64,000 nucleotides of DNA from contig NZ_LGKN01000009.1 of NCBI RefSeq assembly GCF_001306175.1, positions 186,001-250,000 of the forward strand, written 5' to 3'. This document shows positions 16,279 to 24,740 of the stretch, piece by piece. The DNA is from Ardenticatena maritima. GTDB lineage: Bacteria; Chloroflexota; Anaerolineae; Ardenticatenales; Ardenticatenaceae. A program made the translations under genes and the position numbers. The stretch's first letter is position 1. Every line of letters starts with the position of its first letter. Under the pieces are notes generated by a model. It ran no database searches. It was not told the DNA's origin and saw only the letters and a list, made by a program, of their open reading frames with translations.

Positions 16279-18057
16279 TTATTCGTCACGCGCAAAAATG
16301 CGCCGATACGCTTCCGACGTCCGCAAGAGTTCTTCGTGCGTGCCGATGGCGCTGATTTCCCCTTTACGCAAGACGACAATCAAATCCGCCCATCGAATTT
16401 GCGAAAGGCGGTGCGTGATGAGAATCGTGGTACGCCCTTGCGACGCCGCGTAAATGGCGCGCTGAATTTTGTCCTCGGTGGCGCTGTCAATCGCGCTGGT
16501 CGAATCGTCCAGAATGAGAATGGCGGGATTGGTCAAAAAGGCGCGCGCCAATGCCAAACGTTGCCGTTGTCCCCCCGACAACGTCACACCGCGCTCGCCA
16601 ATCACCGTGTCGTAGCCATCCTTGAACTGCATGATAAACTCATGTGCCTGCGCGGCTTTGGCCGCGGCGATGATTTCTTCCATCGTCGCGTCGGGCTTGC
16701 CAAAGGCAATGTTTTCGCGAATGGTGCGCGAGAAGAGGAAGATATCCTGCTCAATCATCGAAATCTGGCTGCGCAGGGCTTCCAGATTCCAATCGCGCAC
16801 GTTGATACCATCCACCAGCACATCGCCCTGCGTCGCGTCGTAAATGCGGTTGATGAGTTTGACCAGCGTCGTTTTTCCCGCCCCCGTTTGCCCCACAATC
16901 GCTACCGTCTGCCCAGGCTGGACATGGAAGGTAATATCGCGCAAAACCGGCGCCTGGTGTTCGTCATACTGAAACCAGACATGCCGAAACTCAATCTCGC
17001 CGCGCATCTTGCCGGCGTAGCCATCCACGTTTTCGTCCAGATTGGTTTCGCGCGTGATGAGTTCCAAAATGCGGCGCGCCGCCGAATAGCCCGTCGAGGC
17101 TTGCGAATAGGCGAAGAGCGAAACGAAGGTGGGGAAGCCGAACAGGTTGAGCAACCCGACATACGTCACAATATCGCCAATCGCCAGCGCCCCCGCACGG
17201 TAGAGCCAGACCGCGTGAAAAAAGCCCAGCCCTTGCGCCAACCCCAACAGCAGCAAAGGCGTAAACCGCGCTTCAATCTCCCCCTGGCGCACGTAGGCAT
17301 CGCGAAACCGGCGCGCCAGCGCTTCCAGCCGCGACAATTCGGCTTCTTCCTGTGCGGTCCCCTTCACCGTCTCAATCCCATCGAGCGCTTCCGCCAGCCG
17401 CGCGTTGAGCGCCCCAAACGCCTCGCGCACCTCTGTGGTGACGGGTTGCAACTGGCGCAGGTAGCGCACCACGGCGATGAAGTAGGCGACGATAAAGCCC
17501 AGCGGGACCAACACGAGGCTGGGATGATACCGTGGCGCAACCAGCACAGGCATAAACAGGAAGTTCGCGGAACCGAGAATGAGATTGAAGCCCGGGTTGA
17601 ACATGAGGTTGATTTCGCGCACGTCGTTGGTGGCGCGCGCCATCGTGTCGCCCACGGGCTGCAAGTTGTGGAACGTCATGCTCTTGCCCAGCAGGCTCAC
17701 ATACAACTCGTTGCGAATATCGCGCTCCAACCGCTGCCCAATCAACTCAGCGCCAAAATTGCGCCCCAACTGCAAGATAGCGCGAATGCCCTGCGTGCTG
17801 ACCAGCAAGACGCCCGTCTGCAAGAGCAACGCTTTGGGTTCAGCACCGCTCAAAATCCCATTGAAGGCACGCCCCACCAGCACGGGAACCGCCGCCGCCA
17901 GGGCGGCGTTCCCAAATGCGCCAATCATCGCCATCAAAATAAACACCCAGTGGCGGCGAGCATGTGAAAAAAGCCAACGCGCGGGCGACCGTTTGTCGGT
18001 CTCATAGGGCGTTGGAATATTGAATTCAGAAGCGTGTGAAAGCGTCGCGGTCGTCAT
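16279..18057 (-). CDS. ABC exporter half-transporter (BmrC/YheI-like subunit)
   Basis: A 592-residue transmembrane-ATPase fusion. Six membrane helices occupy residues about 30-330; the ATPase domain has Walker [10 protein letters not shown], signature [14 protein letters not shown] and Walker [12 protein letters not shown]. The catalytic Glu after Walker B is Asp here, as in BmrC, LmrC and TM287, so this subunit contributes the inactive Walker site and a good signature. No peptidase-C39 domain is present, so leader removal must be done by another enzyme. The start has GAGGAGAACGG upstream. It is the first gene of the exporter-peptide-peptidase run; pgmB ends 58 bp upstream in the same direction. 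Confidence 0.9.
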   Translation of the reverse strand: MTTATLSHASEFNIPTPYETDKRSPARWLFSHARRHWVFILMAMIGAFGNAALAAAVPVLVGRAFNGILSGAEPKALLLQTGVLLVSTQGIRAILQLGRNFGAELIGQRLERDIRNELYVSLLGKSMTFHNLQPVGDTMARATNDVREINLMFNPGFNLILGSANFLFMPVLVAPRYHPSLVLVPLGFIVAYFIAVVRYLRQLQPVTTEVREAFGALNARLAEALDGIETVKGTAQEEAELSRLEALARRFRDAYVRQGEIEARFTPLLLLGLAQGLGFFHAVWLYRAGALAIGDIVTYVGLLNLFGFPTFVSLFAYSQASTGYSAARRILELITRETNLDENVDGYAGKMRGEIEFRHVWFQYDEHQAPVLRDITFHVQPGQTVAIVGQTGAGKTTLVKLINRIYDATQGDVLVDGINVRDWNLEALRSQISMIEQDIFLFSRTIRENIAFGKPDATMEEIIAAAKAAQAHEFIMQFKDGYDTVIGERGVTLSGGQRQRLALARAFLTNPAILILDDSTSAIDSATEDKIQRAIYAASQGRTTILITHRLSQIRWADLIVVLRKGEISAIGTHEELLRTSEAYRRIFARDE

Positions 18058-18114
18058 CCGTTCTCCTCATCTTCCGGTCGGCTTACAGCCGGCAATGTTA
18101 GCATGGCGAACTAT

Positions 18115-18777
18115 TTAGGCAAATTGACGCCGCTTCAACGCTTCCTGCAAACAATCGAGCGAGAGCGCCGCCGTATCCGGCACTACCACATGCGCCGCCC
18201 CCACCCGCTCGGCGGGTCCCACCCCCACCACGCCAAACCCGCCACGCAATGCGGCTTCTACGCCCGCCTGTGCGTCTTCCACCACCACAGAAGCCGCAGG
18301 CGACACATCAAGCGCCTGGGCAATCGCCAGGAACAGGTCGGGGGCGGGTTTGGCGCGCGCCACCGTGTTGCCATCGCCCACAAACGCAAACCGCTCCAAC
18401 ACTCCTAACTGCGCCAGCACACGCCGCGCGTTGCGGCTGGCGCTTCCCACCGCATAGGGAATTCCCGCGGCGTCCAAAGCATCCAACAACTGGGGAATGC
18501 CAGGCAACAGCGCCTCAGGCGTCAACGTTTCGAGATATTCAAGGTAGTAAGCGTTTTTGCGTGCCAGGATGGCATTGAACGTCGCCTCATCCACCTGTCG
18601 CTCGCCCAAAATCAGCCGCAAAGAATCCGCACGACGCCGCCCGCGCAACTGTTCATTCATCTGCCGTGTGAAGGGGATACCCTCTTCGTCGCACACCCGT
18701 TGCCAAGAGAGATAATGCCCCTCGGCGGTATCGGTCAATACGCCATCCAAATCGAAAATCACAGCCTGTACCTTCAT
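18115..18777 (-). CDS. pgmB: Beta-phosphoglucomutase-like HAD hydrolase
   Basis: A protein of about 220 residues of the HAD superfamily. The nucleophile motif FDLDGVLTDTAEGHYLSW is characteristic of beta-phosphoglucomutase, with motif II SASRNA, a Lys in ARAKPAPDLF and motif III VVEDAQAGVEAA. The enzyme interconverts beta-glucose-1-phosphate and glucose-6-phosphate; related HAD phosphatases are the alternative. I prefer the ATG at 18777 (GAGGTG six nt upstream) to the GTG at 18786. It is divergent from recA. A TGG-TACAAT extended -10 element lies upstream on the minus strand near 18812. No maltose or trehalose phosphorylase is nearby. Confidence 0.85.
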   Translation of the reverse strand: MKVQAVIFDLDGVLTDTAEGHYLSWQRVCDEEGIPFTRQMNEQLRGRRRADSLRLILGERQVDEATFNAILARKNAYYLEYLETLTPEALLPGIPQLLDALDAAGIPYAVGSASRNARRVLAQLGVLERFAFVGDGNTVARAKPAPDLFLAIAQALDVSPAASVVVEDAQAGVEAALRGGFGVVGVGPAERVGAAHVVVPDTAALSLDCLQEALKRRQFA

Positions 18778-18887
18778 TGTTTTCACCTCGCTTCCGCTTG
18801 ATCAAACAGGATTGTACCACGGAGTGCAGTCTTCAAACATCAAAGACGCCCAAATGTTGCCCATTCAACACAAGTTAGGGGAACCTT

Positions 18888-18916
18888 TTGTCAGACGCTC
18901 CCGAAAACAGTATAAT
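18888..18916 (+). promoter_or_regulatory. Near-consensus promoter overlapping the 5' end of the recA reading frame
   Basis: TTGTCA (18888-18893) and TATAAT (18911-18916) are separated by 17 nt. The TTGTCA overlaps the TTG start candidate of recA, so a transcript from here would begin near 18923 and could not use that start. No other good promoter is visible in the 110-bp divergent gap. Confidence 0.55.
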
Positions 18917-19973
18917 GCCAGAACAGCCACAACCCGATGAACCAAACGGGGTATGGATTGTGGACAACGGAAAGCGAAAAGCGCTCGAAAGCACACTGGA
19001 ACAATTGAAAAAGCGCTTCGGTGACGGCGCCATCATGAAATTGGGGGAAGCGCCCGACCTGCAAGTGGAAGCCATCCCCACCGGCTCGATTGCGCTGGAC
19101 CTTGCCTTGGGGATTGGCGGCATTCCACGGGGGCGCATCACCGAAATTTACGGTCCCGAATCGAGTGGGAAGACGACGCTTTGCCAGCACATCATCGCCG
19201 AAGCGCAAAAGATGGGCGGTGTCGCCGCCTTCATTGACGTGGAGCACGCTTTCGACCCCACCTACGCCGCCAAATGTGGCGTGGATGTCGAAAACCTCTA
19301 CATCTCCCAGCCCGACACAGGCGAACAAGCGCTTGAAATTACCGAGGCGCTGGTGCGCAGTGGGGCTGTGGATGTCGTTGTCATTGACTCGGTGGCGGCG
19401 TTGGTGCCACGCGCTGAAATCGAAGGCGATATGGGCGACAGCCACATGGGCTTGCAAGCCCGCCTGATGAGCCAGGCACTGCGCAAACTGGCCGGCGCTA
19501 TCAAGAAGTCCAACACGGCGGTCATCTTCACCAACCAGATTCGCATGAAAATCGGTGTGCTCTTCGGCAACCCGGAAACAACCACGGGTGGCAATGCGCT
19601 CAAATTCTACGCTTCGGTGCGCATGGATATTCGCCGCAAAGAGGTGATTAAGCAAGGCGGCGATATCATTGGCAACCGCGTGCTCGTCAAGGTGAAGAAA
19701 AACAAAGTGGCGCCCCCCTTCCGCGAAGCCCAATTCGACATCATGTACAACGAGGGCATCAGCCGCGCGGGAGATGTGCTTGACGTTGCGACCGAAATGG
19801 AGATTGTCACCAAGCGGGGCGCGTATTACAGTTACGGCGATATTCGCCTGGGACAAGGGCGCGAAAACGCCAAACAATTCTTGCGCGAGCATCCCGACAT
19901 TCTGGACGAACTCGACCGCCGTATCCGCGAAGCAGCGGGATTGCCATTGCCGCCAGGCGCATCAACCGACTAA
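18888..19973 (+). CDS. recA: Recombinase RecA
   Basis: RecA strand-exchange protein and SOS coprotease. Walker A is GPESSGKTT, followed by [47 protein letters not shown] and [23 protein letters not shown], all essentially invariant RecA blocks. The open frame gives up to 361 residues. A TTG at 18888 has AGGGG six nt upstream; ATG 18915 has no site. GTG 18960 starts a protein ([20 protein letters not shown]) that matches the usual RecA N-terminus and would be compatible with the promoter overlapping the frame. The start is therefore uncertain. recX and rny follow in the same direction after a terminator-like hairpin. Confidence 0.95.
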   Translation: MSDAPENSIMPEQPQPDEPNGVWIVDNGKRKALESTLEQLKKRFGDGAIMKLGEAPDLQVEAIPTGSIALDLALGIGGIPRGRITEIYGPESSGKTTLCQHIIAEAQKMGGVAAFIDVEHAFDPTYAAKCGVDVENLYISQPDTGEQALEITEALVRSGAVDVVVIDSVAALVPRAEIEGDMGDSHMGLQARLMSQALRKLAGAIKKSNTAVIFTNQIRMKIGVLFGNPETTTGGNALKFYASVRMDIRRKEVIKQGGDIIGNRVLVKVKKNKVAPPFREAQFDIMYNEGISRAGDVLDVATEMEIVTKRGAYYSYGDIRLGQGRENAKQFLREHPDILDELDRRIREAAGLPLPPGASTD

Positions 19974-20019
19974 GCGCTTTCCGTTGTCTATAACCCAAAA
20001 TATCGCCCCACGTTCATCG

Positions 20020-20053
20020 GCCGTGGCTGGATAGTCACGGCTTTTGTCGTTTT
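20020..20053 (+). terminator. Terminator/attenuator between recA and recX
   Basis: Arms GCCGTG (20020-20025) and CACGGC (20036-20041) with a 10-nt loop are followed by TTTTGTCGTTTT. It ends 11 bp before the recX start codon, overlapping its leader, so recX is probably expressed by partial read-through from recA. Confidence 0.75.
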
Positions 20054-20064
20054 CAGGAAGGCTT

Positions 20065-20742
20065 ATGCCCAAAATCACACGGCTCGAACGCCAAAAGCGC
20101 AACAAAGAGCGCGTGAATGTCTATCTGGATGGTGAATTTGCCTTTGGGCTTGCCATCCTGGAAGCGGCGCGCCTGCGTGTTGGGCAGGAATTGTCTGACG
20201 ATGAGATTCGCACGCTCAAAGCGCGCGATACGTATCACAAGGCATTCGACCGTGTGTTGCGGCTGTTGGGACGCCGCGCCCGCACGGAGCGCGAAATTCG
20301 CGAGTATCTGCGCAAGCATGGCTATACCGATGAAGTTGTCGAAGAGGTTGTGCAACGCTTGCACGCTCTGAACTTGCTCGACGACGCGGCGTTTGCCCGC
20401 GAATGGATTGAAAATCGCACCCGCCATCGCCCCCGTGGGCGACAGGCGCTCATCAGCGAACTGCGGCGCAAGGGCGTCGCGCAGGAAACCATCGAAGCAG
20501 CGCTCGACGACGCCAGTCTGGATGAGCGAACACTGGCTATTGAAGCCGCTGAGCGCTACGTGATACGCTTGCAAACGATTGACGACTACGCCACGTTCGC
20601 GCGCAAACTGGGGTCGTATCTGGCGCGGCGTGGCTTCTCGTGGGAGGCGGCACGCCACGCCGTCAACCATTACTGGCAATTGCGCACGCAAGACAACGTG
20701 CGCCCCGACTTTGACAACGAACACTGGAACACGGAGGAGTAA
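20065..20742 (+). CDS. recX: RecA regulator RecX
   Basis: A 225-residue RecX-family protein that modulates RecA filaments. Its N-terminus ITRLERQKRNKERVNVYLDGEFAFGL, and the tandem three-helix repeats (ALRLLGRRARTEREIREYLRKHGY, VVEEVVQRLHALNLLDDAAFAREWIENR, GRQALISELRRKGV) are typical. I start at ATG 20065, preceded by AGGAAGG; the earlier in-frame Met adds seven unrelated residues. It follows recA by 91 bp with an intervening hairpin and precedes rny by 5 bp. The length is somewhat longer than E. coli RecX, normal for the long RecX class. Confidence 0.9.
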   Translation: MPKITRLERQKRNKERVNVYLDGEFAFGLAILEAARLRVGQELSDDEIRTLKARDTYHKAFDRVLRLLGRRARTEREIREYLRKHGYTDEVVEEVVQRLHALNLLDDAAFAREWIENRTRHRPRGRQALISELRRKGVAQETIEAALDDASLDERTLAIEAAERYVIRLQTIDDYATFARKLGSYLARRGFSWEAARHAVNHYWQLRTQDNVRPDFDNEHWNTEE

Positions 20743-20747
20743 ACTTT

Positions 20748-22313
20748 ATGGAAGGCGTCATACTCATTGGAGCCGCCCTACTCGCCGCGCTTGTCGGCGC
20801 CGTTGTAGGCGCATGGCTGGGCTACCGTGGCGGGCAAGAACGCGCCCTCAGGGAAACCGAAAAACAAGTCCAATCCATGCTCACGGAAGCGGAACAGCAA
20901 GCCCGCGCCATGGTGCAGGAAGCCAAAGCCGAAGCCCAGGAACTGCGCCTGCAAGCCAAAGAAGAAATCGTGCGCCTGCGCGATGAAGCCGAACGCGAAT
21001 TCAAGCAACAGCGGCGCGAACTGCAACGCCTGGAACAGGAACTCCAACAGCGGCGCGAAAAACTCGACCGCCGGCAAGAGCAGTTGGAAAACCGCGCCCG
21101 CAACCTCGACCGCCGCGAACAAGCCCTCGAAAAGCGCGAAGAAGAAATCGAAGCCCTGGTGGCGGAACAACAAGCCGCGCTCGAACGTGTCGCCGAACTT
21201 TCACGCGAGGAAGCACGCCAACTCTTGTTGCAACAAGTTGAAGAAGAAGCGCGGCAGGATATGGCGCGCATTCTGCGCGAACGCGAAGCCGAAGCGCGCG
21301 AAATCGCCGAAAAGAAGGCGCGCGCCATCATCGTGACGGCGATTCAGCGCATGGCCACCGACGTCACCAACGACGTGGTTGTCTCCACCGTGGCGCTCCC
21401 CGACGACAGCATGAAAGGGCGCATCATCGGGCGTGGTGGGCGCAATATCCGCGCCATCGAAAACGCCACGGGGGTTGACCTGGTGGTGGACGATACACCC
21501 GAAGCCATCACCATCAGCAGTTTCGACCCCGTGCGCCGCGAAGTCGCACGCATTGCGCTGGAACGCCTGATTGCCGACGGGCGTATTCACCCCGCCCGTA
21601 TCGAAAAGGTGGTGGCGGAAGCCCGCGCCGAAGTGGAACAAATCATCCGCGAAGCGGGCGAGCAAGCCGCCTACGAGGTCGGCGTCAGTGGCTTGCACCC
21701 CGAGTTGATTCGCCTGTTGGGGCAACTCAAATTCCGCACCAGTTACGGGCAAAACCAGTGGGCGCACGCCATCGAAGCCGCCCGCCTCGCCACCCTGCTG
21801 GCGCACGAACTGGGCGCCAATGTGGAATGGGCGAAGAAAGGCGCGCTCTTGCACGACATCGGGAAAGCCGTCACGCACGAAGTCGAAGGGCCGCACGCCC
21901 TTATCGGCGCTGAAATCGCCAAGCGGTGCGGTGTCCACCCGGTGGTGGTCAACGCAATCGCCAGCCACCACCACGAAGTGGAGCAAGAAACCATCGAAGC
22001 GGTCATCGTCGAAGTGGCGGACGCGATCAGCGGGGCGCGCATGGGCGCACGCCGCGAATCGCTGGAACAGTACATCAAGCGCATCAAAGCGCTGGAAGAC
22101 GTTGCCAAGAGTTTCGACGGTGTGCAAGAAGCCTATGCCATTCAGGCGGGGCGCGAAATTCGCGTCATTGTGCGCCCCGACGACGTGGACGACTTGACCG
22201 CTATCCGCCTGAGCAAAGAGATTGCCCGCAATATCGAGGAAAGCATGGAATACCCTGGGCAAATCAAAGTGACTGTGATTCGCGAAACGCGCGCTGTGGA
22301 CTACGCCAAATAA
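20748..22313 (+). CDS. rny: Ribonuclease Y
   Basis: A 521-residue membrane-anchored endoribonuclease that initiates mRNA decay. It has an N-terminal membrane helix (ILIGAALLAALVGAVVGAWLGY), a long charged coiled coil (residues about 30-200), a KH domain with GRIIGRGGRNIRAIE, and an HD domain with HDIGKAVTHE and SHHHEVE metal ligands. The C-terminal EYPGQIKVTVIRETRAVDYAK is the usual RNase Y ending. The start ATG has ACGGAGGAG just upstream in the end of recX. All family blocks are intact. A strong bidirectional terminator follows. Confidence 0.95.
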   Translation: MEGVILIGAALLAALVGAVVGAWLGYRGGQERALRETEKQVQSMLTEAEQQARAMVQEAKAEAQELRLQAKEEIVRLRDEAEREFKQQRRELQRLEQELQQRREKLDRRQEQLENRARNLDRREQALEKREEEIEALVAEQQAALERVAELSREEARQLLLQQVEEEARQDMARILREREAEAREIAEKKARAIIVTAIQRMATDVTNDVVVSTVALPDDSMKGRIIGRGGRNIRAIENATGVDLVVDDTPEAITISSFDPVRREVARIALERLIADGRIHPARIEKVVAEARAEVEQIIREAGEQAAYEVGVSGLHPELIRLLGQLKFRTSYGQNQWAHAIEAARLATLLAHELGANVEWAKKGALLHDIGKAVTHEVEGPHALIGAEIAKRCGVHPVVVNAIASHHHEVEQETIEAVIVEVADAISGARMGARRESLEQYIKRIKALEDVAKSFDGVQEAYAIQAGREIRVIVRPDDVDDLTAIRLSKEIARNIEESMEYPGQIKVTVIRETRAVDYAK

Positions 22314-22332
22314 AGCCGCTTCTGCGCACACA

Positions 22333-22364
22333 AAAACGGGGCGACCGCGCGGTCGCCCCGTTTT
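22333..22364. terminator. Bidirectional terminator between rny and the EF-G-like gene
   Basis: Perfect 14-bp arms AAAACGGGGCGACC and its complement (22333-22346 and 22351-22364) flank GCGC. The outer A and T runs give a U tract in either direction, serving the convergent genes rny and the EF-G paralogue. Confidence 0.9.
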
Positions 22365-22380
22365 GCTTCTGCATGCGCTC

Positions 22381-24456
22381 CTAGTGCGACGCCTCAGCGG
22401 CTTCTTTCTGCGCCTCGGCAATCACTTGTTGCGCCACGTAATCAGGCACGATTTCATAGTGGTCGGGTTCCATGGTGTAGAAACCGCGCCCTTGCGTCAT
22501 CGAACGCAGGTCAATCGCGTAGCGCATCATTTCAGCCAGCGGCACCTGCGCCTTGATGATGGTCTTCCCACGTTCCTGCTCCATGCCCATAATGCGGGCG
22601 CGGCGCGTGTTGAGGTCGCTCATCACATCGCCCGTGTATTGGTCGGGCACGATAATCGTCACGTTGTAGATGGGTTCCAGCAACGCGGGCTTGGCGTTTT
22701 TGAACGCCAGTTTGAAGCATTCGCGCCCCGCAATCTGGAAGGCGATATCCTTCGAGTCCACGGGGTGCTCCTTCCCGTCATAGACAACGGCTTTCACGTC
22801 CACGATGGGGTAGCCCGCCAGCACCCCCTGTTCCATGACGGAGCGAATCCCCTTTTCAATCGAGGGCAGGAAGACGCTGGAAATGGCACCGCCAAAAATC
22901 TCACTCGCAAACTCAAATTCCTGACCGCGCGGGAGCGGCTCCACACGCATATGCACTTCGGCGAACTGGCCGGCGCCGCCTGTTTGCTTCTTGTGGCGGT
23001 ACTGCGCCGTCGCCGTGGCGGTAATCGTTTCCTTGTAGGGCACTTTGGGCGCGCCCATTTCCACATGCACCCCAAACTTCTGTTCCAAACGCGCCCGCGC
23101 CACATCCAAATGCACGTCGCCCAAACCGCCCATCACCGTCTGCTTGGTGTCGGTGCGGCGTTCCCAACGCAACGTGGGGTCTTCTTCGGTGAGGCGGGTG
23201 AGCGCCTGGTTGAGTTTGTCCACGTCCGCCTGCGACTTGGGATAGACAGCCACAAAGTACACGGGACGCGGGAACTTGATGGGTTCCACTTCCAGCGGCG
23301 TCGAGCGGTCGCACAGCACATCGCCCGTCAGCGTTTCGCCCAACTTGGCAACCGAACCGATATCACCAGCCGGCAACTCTTTGACTTCGATTTGCTCCTT
23401 CCCACGCTGGACGTAAATGTGCCCAATGCGTTCTTCCGTGTTGGTGCGCGGGTTGTACAGGCGCATATCGGGTTTGAGCGTGCCGCTCAAGACACGGAAG
23501 AACGAAATTTTGCCGACGTAGGGGTCGGAAAGCGTCTTGAAGATGAAGACCGCCAGCGGCCCATTGGGGTCGGCGCTGAGCAAGACCTCTTCGCCCGTTT
23601 CTTTGTTGACCGCTTTTTCGGGCGGCGCTTCCACGGGCGAGGGCAACAAGTTGACGATGGCTTCCATCAGGCGTTCGACGCCCAAGGCTTCCACACTCGC
23701 GCCAAACAGCACCGGCACAATCGAACCGTTTTGCACACCCGCCTTCAAACCGCGTGCAATCTCATCAGGCGTCAATTCTTCGCCGTCGAGATACTTCATA
23801 ATCAATTCATCGTCGGCCTCGGCGGCGGCTTCCATCAGGTTGAATTGGGCTTCTTCAACGGCGCTTTGCAACTCGGCGGGAATGTCGCGCACATCCCCTT
23901 TGCCGTAGTAGGCTTTGCCCGTCGTCAAATCTACCACACCTTCAAAGGAAGCCCCTTGCCCAATCGGAATTTGAATGGGGATGAAGCGCGCATCAAATGT
24001 ATCGCGCAATTGTTGAAGGGTACGCTCCCAACGCGCCGTATCGCGGTCCATCTTGTTCACATAGACCAACCGCGGCAACGAGCGATCGTTGCAGTATTGC
24101 CACATCAACTCGGTGCCCACTTCCGGCCCCGAGGACGCATCCACCACCACCACAGCGGCATCCGCCACACGCAAGGCGCTGATGGCGTCTCCCGCGAAAT
24201 CGAGGAAACCCGGTGTATCGAGCACATTCAACTTGTGGTCACGGTATTCGACAGGAATGACAGAGGTGTTGATGGAAATCTGGCGGGCACGTTCTTCGGG
24301 GTCAAAATCGGAGACGGTGTTGCCTTCTTCGGTGCGCCCCATACGGGTCAGCGCTCCCGTCAGGAAGAGCATCGCCTCAGCCGTCGTGGATTTGCCTGCG
24401 CCAACGTGCGACACAAACGCAACGTTGCGCAGGCGTTCTGGAGCGTACTTCTTCAT
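22381..24456 (-). CDS. EF-G-like translational GTPase (EF-G2-type paralogue)
   Basis: A 691-residue protein with full EF-G domain order: GTPase domain, beta barrel, then domains III-V ending in MTQGRGFYTMEPDHYEIVPDYV. The G1 loop is VSHVGAGKSTTAEAML instead of GHIDAGKTT, and switch I is RARQISINTSVIPV instead of the usual ERERGITI; G3 DTPGFLDF and G4 NKMD are present. These changes are typical of the EF-G2/FusA-like paralogue rather than the housekeeping EF-G, which is normally next to tuf and rpsL genes absent here. Its exact role (back-translocation, stress or recycling) is not established. The start has AGGAGGAAGGC upstream. Confidence 0.88.
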   Translation of the reverse strand: MKKYAPERLRNVAFVSHVGAGKSTTAEAMLFLTGALTRMGRTEEGNTVSDFDPEERARQISINTSVIPVEYRDHKLNVLDTPGFLDFAGDAISALRVADAAVVVVDASSGPEVGTELMWQYCNDRSLPRLVYVNKMDRDTARWERTLQQLRDTFDARFIPIQIPIGQGASFEGVVDLTTGKAYYGKGDVRDIPAELQSAVEEAQFNLMEAAAEADDELIMKYLDGEELTPDEIARGLKAGVQNGSIVPVLFGASVEALGVERLMEAIVNLLPSPVEAPPEKAVNKETGEEVLLSADPNGPLAVFIFKTLSDPYVGKISFFRVLSGTLKPDMRLYNPRTNTEERIGHIYVQRGKEQIEVKELPAGDIGSVAKLGETLTGDVLCDRSTPLEVEPIKFPRPVYFVAVYPKSQADVDKLNQALTRLTEEDPTLRWERRTDTKQTVMGGLGDVHLDVARARLEQKFGVHVEMGAPKVPYKETITATATAQYRHKKQTGGAGQFAEVHMRVEPLPRGQEFEFASEIFGGAISSVFLPSIEKGIRSVMEQGVLAGYPIVDVKAVVYDGKEHPVDSKDIAFQIAGRECFKLAFKNAKPALLEPIYNVTIIVPDQYTGDVMSDLNTRRARIMGMEQERGKTIIKAQVPLAEMMRYAIDLRSMTQGRGFYTMEPDHYEIVPDYVAQQVIAEAQKEAAEASH

Positions 24457-24548
24457 GCCTTCCTCCTATCCGCTATGAAGTTTCTCAGGAATGCCATCGT
24501 TGGCATTCGTCAATCGCAAAACATCGAACGGCGGAAGTCGTACTGGCT

Positions 24549-24570
24549 GGCGTGTATTCTAGCACACGCC
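24549..24570 (-). promoter_or_regulatory. Palindrome across the -10 box of the EF-G-like gene (candidate operator)
   Basis: A perfect 7-bp inverted repeat GGCGTGT-N8-ACACGCC whose spacer contains the -10 element TAGAAT of the minus-strand promoter. The position suggests a repressor site; no binding protein can be named. Confidence 0.45.
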
Positions 24571-24584
24571 AACCTGTTCTGCAA
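24556..24584 (-). promoter_or_regulatory. Sigma-70-type promoter of the EF-G-like gene
   Basis: On the minus strand TTGCAG (24584-24579) and TAGAAT (24561-24556) are separated by 17 nt, about 95 bp before the start codon. The remaining divergent spacer up to 24740 has only a weak plus-strand candidate (TTGCGG-N17-TATGAC near 24606-24634) for the transglutaminase gene. Confidence 0.6.
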
Positions 24585-24740
24585 CGTGTGTCAACTCTGT
24601 TTTTTTGCGGAACAGGCACAATTTTGGTATGACGTTCATCACACATTGCACGGCATGCCCCTTCTTCCAGCGCGTTTTGGGCTTTGAGCACGCCCCACTA
24701 CAATTGAACCACCACCCACGGAGAAGACGAGAGGGCGCAC

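Noticed and set aside
9913-18057. Calling the locus a standard lasso-peptide cluster
   Set aside because: No asparagine-synthetase-like cyclase or transglutaminase-type leader peptidase gene lies in or near it; all long minus-strand genes in the stretch are otherwise accounted for.
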